The position numbers and the translations under genes are program-made. Positions 1 to 5,136 of a DNA stretch of 5,226 bases are shown here, in pieces. The notes beneath the pieces were generated by a model. The model was given only the letters and a program-made list of their open reading frames with translations, searched no databases and was not told the DNA's origin. This DNA is from Eubacteriales bacterium (GTDB lineage Bacteria > Bacillota_A > Clostridia > Lachnospirales > Lachnospiraceae), in contig JAUNAE010000269.1 of assembly GCA_030527765.1 (NCBI GenBank), positions 1 through 5,226 on the forward strand. Direction: 5' to 3'. How positions within the stretch are numbered: position 1 is the first letter of the stretch; the number at the start of each line of letters is the position of its first letter.

Positions 1-388
1 GATAAGACAGATTAGCAGATGTTATTAACGTCTGCTGCTGGTCGACCGAAATTACCTTTGCATGGAGCGCAGCCATCTTATCATCTTCCTGATGGTAGTT
101 ATAGATTTTTAAGAACCGTCCTTTGTATCGCAATATCTTGTCAAATCTCGGCTGCTTATCAATATCGTTTACAAAGAATTTCACAAATACCCCTCGCTGG
201 CTTTTAAGAACGATTGTGTCGACCAGTTCCGAAAAGTACGAGGATAAGGAGTATCCCGTGATCAGGATATTTCTTTCCGCTCCATTTATCATCGACTGAA
301 CCACATTCATTGTGGTTCTCGCATTGATAGAAAAAGACGGAGGTGACGTGACCACGAGCGATACTTTTTCTGCCTCGGACATATTCAT
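1..388 (-). CDS. Phospholipase D-like protein (DrmC-like), partial: 3' end outside the window, 5' end probably truncated
   Basis: The frame is open from an ATG at 388 (a second ATG is at 382) through position 1, so the C-terminus lies outside the window. Reading minus, it contains VVTSPPSFSINARTT, then ILITGYSLSSYFSELVD, a KSQRGVFVKFFVND strand, KMAALHAKVISVD and LITSANLSY. HAKVISVD is the HxKx4D half of the PLD active site (His codon at 62-64, Asp at 41-43). The SAN of SANL follows at the usual spacing (Ser codon at 17-19). A two-lobed PLD enzyme would carry a second HKD motif; only one is visible here. The sequence and single-HKD layout remind me of DrmC, the PLD-like protein of DISARM anti-phage systems; that link is from memory. 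No ribosome binding site precedes 388, and similarity seems to start upstream of it (SDAHCDDIIGTIIEAMNM, without a start codon). I infer a loss of the 5' end near 454. The PLD call is strong; DrmC is moderate. Confidence 0.72.
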   Translation of the reverse strand, partial: MNMSEAEKVSLVVTSPPSFSINARTTMNVVQSMINGAERNILITGYSLSSYFSELVDTIVLKSQRGVFVKFFVNDIDKQPRFDKILRYKGRFLKIYNYHQEDDKMAALHAKVISVDQQQTLITSANLSY

Positions 389-453
389 AGCTTCGATAAT
401 CGTTCCTATGATGTCATCGCAATGTGCATCGGATAATTCCGGGCAGCTTCTCT

Positions 454-585
454 TCAGTAATGGTATGCAATCGTGCCTGCTGTTATGGCAAGAGAAAGAA
501 AGTTGCCCGTGTAGGCATAGAGGAAGACAAATAGTATTGTCATTGCCACACTTACTGAAGCCACTGCTTTCATCAACCTTTCCAT
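454..585 (-). pseudogene. 43-aa membrane peptide, likely N-terminal remnant of a larger membrane protein
   Basis: The ATG at 585 follows GGGGTGA at a short spacing, and the frame stops at 454. The peptide starts MERLMKAVASVSVAM and ends LSLAITAGTIAYHY. It has one clear hydrophobic segment (residues about 7-25) and a second, shorter one (about 28-41). From memory, this start with its L-A-I-T-x-G-T-x-x-Y-H stretch resembles the N-terminus of small membrane acyltransferase-like proteins annotated as glycosyl-4,4'-diaponeurosporenoate acyltransferase (CrtO-like), which are much longer. If so, the gene is cut immediately after the YH motif and joined to PLD sequence. It lies 81 bases below the regulator gene on the same strand and could be co-transcribed with it. 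It may instead be a genuine small membrane protein. The reading frame is certain; the family assignment is weak. Confidence 0.45.
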
Positions 586-608
586 GCACTCACCCCAATA
601 TCTTAATG

Positions 609-625
609 TTGCCGCTGAGCGGCAA
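609..625 (-). repeat. Short GC-rich palindrome between the regulator gene and the membrane-peptide remnant
   Basis: TTGCCGC and GCGGCAA form a perfect 7-bp stem around a 3-base loop, in the 81-base gap after the regulator stop at 667. On the minus strand it is followed by CATTAAGATATT, not a run of T, so it is a poor intrinsic terminator. It may be an mRNA processing or stability hairpin, or an operator for the XRE/AbrB regulator encoded just upstream. The sequence does not decide between these. Confidence 0.35.
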
Positions 626-666
626 TGCCAAACGCGCCGTCCCTGCGGATCAGGATTTAAAGCGCT

Positions 667-1101
667 TCATCTGACACCACCAGGCATACTTTTTCGTATC
701 TCTTCAGCCATAGCCAAAAAACCGTCTGTTTTCATAAGAGCCAGACCCTGCGACTCATCTCCAAGAACGACTAGTTGATCGCCTGGCTTAATATCAAAAA
801 TCTTTCGTGCCTTCGCCGGAATCACAATCTGACCTTTATCCCCAACGGTTACTACACCAAAGATATGTTTCCCTCTCGGGGGCACATTCAAGCCCATGTT
901 TTGCTTTGGCTCATAATTAGCCAGATCATCAAGAGATACGCCTAATGTCTCTGCAAGCAATCGACTTTTTTCCAGATCCGGAGAAGTTTCCCCGGATTCC
1001 CACTTGGCAACCGCCTGCCTGGAAACCCCTACCTTTTCAGCAATATCTTCCTGCGTCATATTGTTCAATCTTCGCAGTTGAACTAAATTGTCCTTAAACA
1101 T
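667..1101 (-). CDS. Transcriptional regulator with XRE helix-turn-helix and AbrB/SpoVT domain
   Basis: This 144-aa protein has two DNA-binding modules. Residues 1-61 are a Cro/C1-type helix-turn-helix (NLVQLRRLNNMTQEDIAEKV, then GVSRQAVAKWESGETSPDLE). Residues about 80-127 are an AbrB/MazE/SpoVT swapped-hairpin domain, recognised from GVVTVGDKGQIVIPAKARKI followed by FDIKPGDQLVVLG. Proteins of this layout are cytoplasmic regulators, and AbrB-type domains dimerise to bind DNA. The start at 1101 lies inside the end of the upstream acyltransferase gene (ATG at 1099-1101, upstream stop TAA at 1094-1096, an 8-base overlap), with a purine-rich GAGGGAG ribosome binding region before it. This indicates translational coupling, so the regulator probably controls its own operon, including the acyltransferase. 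No ligand-binding domain is present. Both domains are clear; the targets are unknown. Confidence 0.93.
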   Translation of the reverse strand: MFKDNLVQLRRLNNMTQEDIAEKVGVSRQAVAKWESGETSPDLEKSRLLAETLGVSLDDLANYEPKQNMGLNVPPRGKHIFGVVTVGDKGQIVIPAKARKIFDIKPGDQLVVLGDESQGLALMKTDGFLAMAEEIRKSMPGGVR

Positions 1102-2191
1102 TTTCTTTCTTCTCCCTCTTTATACCAAGAACAGCCCATCTAAAGAACGGAAGCCTCGAAATGATCTCATATAACCCGTATCCAAATACAAACCCTGCAG
1201 CCAGACTTAGCAGATAACAGGCTGGCGCTGGGAGAATTCCGGGTTTTGCTATCCATAAAGCAACGGACGAGATGCCAAGATAGTGGAACACATAGAGCCC
1301 GAAACTTTTCGTGCTCATCCATGTTGTAAATCTGCTGCTGCAGTCACCGAACCGTGCCATCCCGGAAAGCATTGCCAGAGATCCGAAATATGCACACGCA
1401 GCAAACAGCAGCGTTCTATTGACCGGTTTGTCTGCATAATTAGCACCACGACCAAAATACACTATGGAAAACAACAGGCACAGAACAACACCTGCTGTAA
1501 TCAGAACTACTGCATAATTCCTCAGTCTTTCTATCACTTCGTCATTTGAAAAAACATAATAGCCAAGGATGAAAAAAACAAAATAAAATGCAACTCGATA
1601 CACAGAGATGATCGGTGTATTGAGAATCTGAGCGGCTCCCCAAACCGGAATGCAGAAAAACGGAATGAACCATATCGGAGTTCGTGCTCCTAACTGAAGC
1701 AGTCTTCCTTTTTCGCATCTTCGAAGCAATATAAGAGCCATACTATAAAGCCACAATAAATGGATAAACCACAGGACTCCGCTGCCGGAAGCAACCATAA
1801 TCAAATAGATGACCGGTTTCGGAACACCTGCCTCAGAAAGCCCCAAAAATCCGTCTCCAATTGTCATGGATACATATCCCTGTATAAACTGAAAAACAAA
1901 CAGCCCTATAGTTGAAGGCACAAGAAGCTTTCTGGTGCGACTCTTAACAAACTCTCTGTCTTTATGCCTTTCCAAATATATCCGGGAGACGCATCCTGAG
2001 ACAAGGAACAGAACCGGCATGAACCATGGATATACGAAATACTGGTATACATCATAATACTGCACCGGGAGACTCGTAATCTTCCCCAGACCGCCCAGGA
2101 TTCCCTCAGCATTGTACATATAGAACACATGATAAATCACAACAAGTATAACTGTGATCCATCGGATGTTGTCTAAATAGTATTTTCTCAT
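1094..2191 (-). CDS. Membrane acyltransferase, acyltransferase-3 family
   Basis: This 365-aa polytopic membrane protein starts MRKYYLDNIRWITVILVVIY followed by HVFYMYNAEG. The conserved D-x-x-R near the N-terminus and His21 at the end of the first membrane helix are hallmarks of acyltransferase 3 (Pfam PF01757). Also typical are the basic motif FVKSRTRKLLVP (residues 81-92), GVLWFIHLLW (138-147) and KSFGLYVFH (295-303), with roughly ten hydrophobic segments and a Lys/Glu-rich C-terminal tail. The family transfers acyl groups, often acetyl, from the cytoplasm to extracytoplasmic sugars or other surface molecules; the substrate here cannot be read. The start at 2191 is chosen because AAAGGTGG lies 7 bases upstream. 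The longer in-frame start at 2362 would translate through the 2322-2357 terminator hairpin. The gene overlaps the XRE/AbrB regulator by 8 bases. Its length is normal for the family and it looks intact. Confidence 0.9.
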   Translation of the reverse strand: MRKYYLDNIRWITVILVVIYHVFYMYNAEGILGGLGKITSLPVQYYDVYQYFVYPWFMPVLFLVSGCVSRIYLERHKDREFVKSRTRKLLVPSTIGLFVFQFIQGYVSMTIGDGFLGLSEAGVPKPVIYLIMVASGSGVLWFIHLLWLYSMALILLRRCEKGRLLQLGARTPIWFIPFFCIPVWGAAQILNTPIISVYRVAFYFVFFILGYYVFSNDEVIERLRNYAVVLITAGVVLCLLFSIVYFGRGANYADKPVNRTLLFAACAYFGSLAMLSGMARFGDCSSRFTTWMSTKSFGLYVFHYLGISSVALWIAKPGILPAPACYLLSLAAGFVFGYGLYEIISRLPFFRWAVLGIKREKKENV

Positions 2192-2309
2192 ATTTTTACC
2201 ACCTTTGCAATTATTCATAACATCATTGTAATTCGTATTGCACTGCTGTTCCACCAACCGGACCTGACATTTCAACACGATTATTGTTAAGAATAGTTGC
2301 GGCTGAATC

Positions 2310-2357
2310 AAAAAAACAACACCCGCCAGTGGACACCTCTCGGCATCCCCTGGCGGG
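2310..2357 (-). terminator. Rho-independent terminator of the ICE accessory operon
   Basis: On the minus strand CCCGCCAG (from 2357) pairs perfectly with CTGGCGGG (to 2322). Extra GGA/TCC pairing is possible inside the 20-base loop. The hairpin is followed by TGTTG and an unbroken run of seven T (positions 2310-2316). The stem starts only 6 bases after the stop of the YodL-like gene (2364), so it closes that operon and insulates the acyltransferase gene downstream. Confidence 0.85.
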
Positions 2358-2363
2358 CGCATA

Positions 2364-3152
2364 TCACAGGTCGATTTCTGACCTGTCTTTCTTTGTAACC
2401 GGCATGGTATTTAAAGCCTGCTCTTCTGCTTCCTGCTTCTTTTCCTTCAGTTTATCCAGGATGGATGACTTTCTGCCTCCGTCCTTTTCCTGTTCATCTT
2501 TTCTGGGACCGTTGTTAATGATGCCGTCTATCATACCATAGTCATCTTCCAGCAGCTCCTCGACCTTTTCCAGCGGATTATGCGCGGTGAACTCCGGCAC
2601 CTGCTTGAATCCGAAGGAATCCACGTAATATGCCGTATCCACGCCGGACTGATGAAGAACTATGACATCACTGACACTTAAGGAATGTCCCCGGAAGTCT
2701 GCCGGATGATATAGATTGAATCGCTCATAGATACTGTCCAGCGTCTCTCCCGGCTTCAGCGTGTCGTAATAAACACAGGCATAGTTCTTCGGATCGACTG
2801 CTATCCCCATCTTCTGCACTTCGGAATATGATGCGAAAGACAAGGCATGTGTCTGCGGTTTGTCGTGATTCAGCTGATAGATGGAATACCGGTCATGGGT
2901 AAATCTTTCCGGATGCAGGATCCCCTCCACCCGGTCTGACACCTGCGGATCATCAAAGGAAATTCCCTCCAGCCATTCTGCAGCCTCATTCCAGCTGTCC
3001 ATCCGCAGCACACTTCCAGCTCCGAAGAATCGCAGATTTCCTTCACTGCTTTCGATTTCGTCATAGGTGTATCCGGCGGCTTCCATCGCCTTTTTTATCG
3101 TTTCCTCCTGGAACAACGGTTCCTCTTTTGAAATGATTCTGTCCTCATTCAT
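2364..3152 (-). CDS. YodL-like domain protein with C-terminal DUF4316-like region (ICE accessory protein)
   Basis: This 262-aa soluble protein has three parts. Residues about 14-83 are an N-terminal region (TIKKAMEAAGYTYDEI ... DSWNEAAEWLEG) that, from memory, is often attached to YodL-type proteins in Firmicutes ICEs. Residues about 88-188 are a YodL-like domain: RYSIYQL, then HPADFRGHSLSVSDVIVLHQ, then YYVDSFGFKQVPEF. Residues about 190-245 resemble DUF4316: NPLEKVEELLEDD, GIINNGP and a charged tail with KSSILDKLKEKKQ. No enzymatic residues or membrane segments are evident, and the biochemical role of these domains is not known to me. They are common in conjugative elements. The start at 3152 is set by AAGGAGG 9 bases upstream and overlaps the end of the TTRAP-like gene by 8 bases. 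A longer frame opening at 3185 lacks such a site. The gene is last in a three-gene operon with a terminator 6 bases after its stop. Confidence 0.88.
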   Translation of the reverse strand: MNEDRIISKEEPLFQEETIKKAMEAAGYTYDEIESSEGNLRFFGAGSVLRMDSWNEAAEWLEGISFDDPQVSDRVEGILHPERFTHDRYSIYQLNHDKPQTHALSFASYSEVQKMGIAVDPKNYACVYYDTLKPGETLDSIYERFNLYHPADFRGHSLSVSDVIVLHQSGVDTAYYVDSFGFKQVPEFTAHNPLEKVEELLEDDYGMIDGIINNGPRKDEQEKDGGRKSSILDKLKEKKQEAEEQALNTMPVTKKDRSEIDL

Positions 3153-3363
3153 GGCTTCGGTCCTCCTTGTATATTTCAATATCAAGAGCCGTGAACTCAG
3201 CTTCGCTCATGGCATCCAGCTTAAGAAGTACACGCTCTGCAATCTCTTCCAGTTCCTTGCTCTCAAAATACGGAAGACTGCTCAGGATATCCTGAACCAC
3301 CGCATCTTTCGTCGCAGTATCCAGCGCAGCAAGAAAATTCATCTCTTCTACATTCAGCCTCAT
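3145..3363 (-). CDS. Transposon-transfer assisting protein-like (TTRAP family)
   Basis: This 72-aa acidic, helical protein starts MRLNVEEMNFLAAL. It continues with a leucine-rich middle (DILSSLPYFESKELEEIAER) and ends with LLKLDAMSEAEFTALDIE. The N-terminal V-E-E-x-N, the central E-L-x-x-I/L and the closing K-L-x-x-M-S-x-A-E-F-x-A-L-D block match what I recall of the small TTRAP family (putative transposon-transfer assisting protein, PF14203), whose members are about this size. Family members occur on conjugative elements; the transfer role is suggested by context rather than proven. Its ATG overlaps the stop of the DUF5688-like gene in an ATGA (3360-3363), and AAGGAGG lies 7 bases upstream. 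Translation is therefore coupled to the gene before it. Its own 3' end carries the ribosome binding site and start of the YodL-like gene. Confidence 0.82.
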   Translation of the reverse strand: MRLNVEEMNFLAALDTATKDAVVQDILSSLPYFESKELEEIAERVLLKLDAMSEAEFTALDIEIYKEDRSHE

Positions 3364-4505
3364 CTTGGTTCCTCCTTCATCTGTTTCTGTGTTCTTCCGG
3401 ATACCTTTGTTCCTGCGACCATTGCCTGTTTGTCATGAAGGTCCGCCAGTACCGACCGTTTCCTTCCTGCTCCGGTTTTTGGAACAACGGTTCCTGCTTC
3501 TACTCTCTTTTCGGCTGTCCTTACGGGTTCTTTTGCCACCTCGGTGCGATCCTGTCCTGTTGCCTTTGATAGATGACTTTCTGCAGGGCGAAGCTCGTAA
3601 TCGGTCTGCTGTTTTTTTGTAAGCGGTTCTTTGTACTCCACGTAGCCCCATGCCTGAACTTTCCCGTCATCGACAGACTGTCTTTGATCAAAGTTTTCAA
3701 ACCCGATCAATTCCACACCGTCTTTCGGGAAAGTGCCCGGACCAACCGGACGCTGTGTGGAGTAGTATCGATAATGACCATTTTCCTGAAGTCCTACCTG
3801 CGCATCCGCAGTTTCCTTCTCAGCACTGAGCCGCTGCATACTTTCTTTTCTGACATCCCGAAGCATCCGCTTCATTTCATCCGCAGATTGTGACGGATCC
3901 GCAATGCGCGATACATCATCCATCGTGATATAGCCGTGAGACTCTGTGATCAGAGCTCTCTTAACCATATCCATCTGCTGTGCCGAGAACTCCGGCTTCG
4001 CATAGATCCGAACATCCAGTTCCTGCTGGATACCGGACTGGATCTGCCGCCACTGTTCATTATCAAAAAGCATCTTCGGAATTGCATCCACCTCGACCTG
4101 ATAACGGATATGCTCTACTCTCGTATGCGGTACTTTCGCAAGAATCTCTGCATTTCTCTCTGCACCAACCACATCTACAAACAAGTGCTCCTTTGCCTGG
4201 GAATACTCTGTGATACTGTTCAGATCAAACTGAGGTGTATCCTGAATAAATTCGGTTGCTTGATTTAATGTCTGGGCTACAATGGTCTGATAACCGACTC
4301 CCATTTCCATCTGCTCATAGAGAGAATCCAGGTTGATATTCATGCCAAGATTGCTGTCTTTCGGCTGAATCGTTAATCCGGAATAGGACTCACCCTGCAG
4401 CTTTTCTACCGCATTTCTTTTGACCGTCGCACCAAGCGGACCATCTTCCAGTGCCACCTTTAAGTTGTTTTCCAGTTTACTGGCAAATTCGTTGAAATCC
4501 ATCAT
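3360..4505 (-). CDS. DUF5688-like multidomain ICE accessory protein
   Basis: This 381-aa soluble protein looks like a mosaic of ICE-associated modules. Residues 1-150 resemble DUF5688: an MMDFNEFASKLENNL start, SGLTIQPKDSNLGMNINLD, LYEQMEMGVGY, then HLFVDVVGAERN and NAEILAKVPH. Residues about 153-184 form one unit of a repeat common in Firmicutes mobile-element proteins, with IQSGIQQELDVRIYAKPEF followed by QM. Residues about 244-308 carry HYRYYSTQRPVGPGTFP, FENFDQRQSVDDG, AWGYVEYKEPLT and DYELRPAE, a block I know from ICE polyvalent-type proteins but cannot name with certainty. The tail (about 310-381) is low-complexity and basic, with KRSVLADLHDKQ. No membrane segment or catalytic motif is visible. 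The start at 4505 follows AGGAGG by 8 bases; an upstream in-frame ATG at 4550 lies within the leader hairpin region. It is the first gene of the operon and overlaps the TTRAP-like gene by ATGA. The function is unknown. Confidence 0.85.
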   Translation of the reverse strand: MMDFNEFASKLENNLKVALEDGPLGATVKRNAVEKLQGESYSGLTIQPKDSNLGMNINLDSLYEQMEMGVGYQTIVAQTLNQATEFIQDTPQFDLNSITEYSQAKEHLFVDVVGAERNAEILAKVPHTRVEHIRYQVEVDAIPKMLFDNEQWRQIQSGIQQELDVRIYAKPEFSAQQMDMVKRALITESHGYITMDDVSRIADPSQSADEMKRMLRDVRKESMQRLSAEKETADAQVGLQENGHYRYYSTQRPVGPGTFPKDGVELIGFENFDQRQSVDDGKVQAWGYVEYKEPLTKKQQTDYELRPAESHLSKATGQDRTEVAKEPVRTAEKRVEAGTVVPKTGAGRKRSVLADLHDKQAMVAGTKVSGRTQKQMKEEPR

Positions 4506-4513
4506 TGCTCTTA

Positions 4514-4519
4514 CCTCCT
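4514..4519 (-). promoter_or_regulatory. Ribosome binding site of the DUF5688-like gene
   Basis: AGGAGG lies 8 bases before the ATG at 4505. It decides the start: the alternative in-frame ATG at 4550 falls in the arm of a leader hairpin and has no comparable site. The other two operon genes have the same strong motif (3371-3377 and 3162-3168), so all three are set up for efficient translation. Confidence 0.8.
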
Positions 4520-4530
4520 GAGATTTATTT

Positions 4531-4552
4531 TTTTGCCGGATTTCAGGCAAAA
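4531..4552 (-). repeat. Leader hairpin TTTTGCC/GGCAAAA in front of the ICE operon
   Basis: TTTTGCC and GGCAAAA pair perfectly over 7 bp around an 8-base loop. The structure lies between the larger upstream hairpin (4555-4587) and the ribosome binding site at 4514-4519. On the minus strand its first arm is the U-rich tail of that upstream hairpin. The two elements therefore overlap functionally, although their stems do not compete. It is followed by A-rich sequence on the minus strand, so it is not a minus-strand terminator itself. On the plus strand it is preceded, not followed, by T. Confidence 0.45.
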
Positions 4553-4587
4553 CAATAGCAGCCTCATGACGATCACAAGACTGCTAT
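4549..4587 (-). terminator. Terminator-like hairpin in the leader of the ICE operon (possible attenuator)
   Basis: On the minus strand ATAGCAGTCT (from 4587) pairs with AGGCTGCTAT (to 4555) over 10 bp with one G-U pair. Three further weak pairs can close the loop to about 7 bases. A TGTTTT tail follows. This is a good intrinsic terminator shape. It lies about 50 bases before the start of the DUF5688-like gene and leaves almost no room for a promoter in between. Either it ends an earlier unit and the operon depends on read-through, or it is a regulated attenuator. The hairpin is clear; the role is inferred. Confidence 0.6.
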
Positions 4588-4645
4588 GTAACTTCATTAT
4601 TCATTTTATATGCCACAAATTTTTGGATTCATGTCTGTAAATAAC

Positions 4646-4666
4646 TGTGCAACGAGTTGTTGCACA
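4646..4666. repeat. Perfect 8-bp inverted repeat TGTGCAAC/GTTGCACA
   Basis: TGTGCAAC and GTTGCACA flank a 5-base spacer. The repeat lies 14 bases after the stop of the nuclease remnant on the minus strand, where it is followed by GTTATTTAC. It may be that gene's weak terminator. The symmetry and small spacer would also suit a dimeric DNA-binding protein. TGTGCAAC recurs once near the right edge (5190-5197 region, minus strand) without a partner arm. Confidence 0.45.
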
Positions 4667-4680
4667 ATTAAATGCCTATT

Positions 4681-4986
4681 CTATATTTCTCCAGATTCTT
4701 CTGCAATCCATTCCTTTAACTTCTGTTGTAACAGTTTCTTATCCGGCAAGTATAGGCTGTACTCAGAAGCATAGATATTTGCATCCTTTGGCAAGGTAAT
4801 TTCTACCAGAGCATCGTCCTTTTCCTTGCACATCAGAATGCCAATCGTTGGATTCTCTCCGTCTACAATTTCGTATCTATCATAATAATTCACATACATC
4901 TGCATCTGTCCTAAATCCTGATGAGTTAACTTGTCGACCTTTAAGTCAATAAGGACATAGCAACGAAGTATTATTTCATGATCCGC
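4681..4986 (-). pseudogene. C-terminal remnant of a YhcG/DUF1016-type PDDEXK nuclease
   Basis: The frame read from 4986 to the TAG at 4681 gives ILRCYVLIDLKVDKLTHQDL, then GQMQMYVNYYDRYE, then ENPTIGILMCKEKDDALVEI, LPKDANIYASEYSLYLP and a short charged tail. This matches the C-terminal third of DUF1016/YhcG-family PDDEXK proteins, usually about 340-370 aa and often found near restriction-modification genes. The IDLK stretch, corresponding to the (D/E)xK part of the active site, is present. The upstream catalytic Asp segment and the whole N-terminal domain are missing. Recognisable similarity starts at about 4974, and an in-frame TAA lies at 4987-4989. The first internal ATG (4905) would give a 74-aa peptide lacking even the IDLK motif, so a functional nuclease is very unlikely. 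It is a decayed defence-associated gene beside the ICE cassette. Confidence 0.85.
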
Positions 4987-5084
4987 TTACCTGTTAATCA
5001 CTTTCCATGTTCCATTTAACTTTTCAAAAATGTAGTTTCATTTTCTTATATTCCTTTCCTCATGAAACCTTTAGCTCCTTTCAT
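4987..5084. other. AT-rich non-coding stretch with an IS66-end-like heptamer at its left border
   Basis: No open frame or RNA gene is recognisable here. GTAAGCG is present on the minus strand at 4984-4990, next to the place where nuclease similarity stops; GTAA-starting ends are characteristic of IS66-family elements. A short inverted repeat, GTTTCAT (5035-5041) and ATGAAAC (5062-5068), is also present. The stretch is probably junk left by insertion and deletion events. Confidence 0.3.
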
Positions 5085-5136
5085 AAAAAACGAGCCTCAA
5101 ATACCAATACAAAAGTATTGCATTTCGAGGCTCGTT
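5085..5136 (-). terminator. Strong Rho-independent terminator at the right edge
   Basis: On the minus strand AACGAGCCTC (from 5136) pairs perfectly with GAGGCTCGTT (to 5089). The stem continues, after small bulges, through ATTT/AAAT and CAATAC/GTATTG to a 4-base loop, about 20 pairs in all. It ends in a run of six T (5085-5090). It would stop transcription entering from beyond 5226 before it reaches the nuclease remnant. This implies a minus-strand gene whose 3' end lies at or just beyond the right edge. Two frames remain open to the edge there, with stops at 5157-5159 and 5150-5152; I cannot choose between them or name the product. Confidence 0.8.

Noticed and set aside
19..778. Plus-strand open frames of about 60-120 codons at 19-207, 312-674 and 584-778
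   Set aside because: They lie antisense to the PLD-like frame, the membrane peptide and the regulator, and their translations show no recognisable domain or plausible composition.
2225..2253. Possible promoter for the acyltransferase operon: TACAAT at 2225-2230 with TGGAAC 17 bases upstream
   Set aside because: The -10 is good but the -35 matches only three of six bases, so I do not list it. A promoter is nevertheless expected between 2310 and 2200.
2192..2362. N-terminal extension of the acyltransferase by 57 residues from an ATG at 2362
   Set aside because: It would be translated through the operon terminator hairpin, has no family-like sequence, and the start at 2191 has a good ribosome binding site and the expected N-terminus.
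3153..3185. Eleven-residue extension of the YodL-like protein from an ATG at 3185
   Set aside because: The ATG at 3152 has AAGGAGG at 9 bases; the longer version would run through that ribosome binding site and further overlap the TTRAP-like gene.
1283..4268. Several plus-strand frames of 60-123 codons and minus-strand alternate frames between 1283 and 4268
   Set aside because: Each overlaps a well-supported minus-strand gene in another frame; none has a protein-like sequence or a convincing ribosome binding site.
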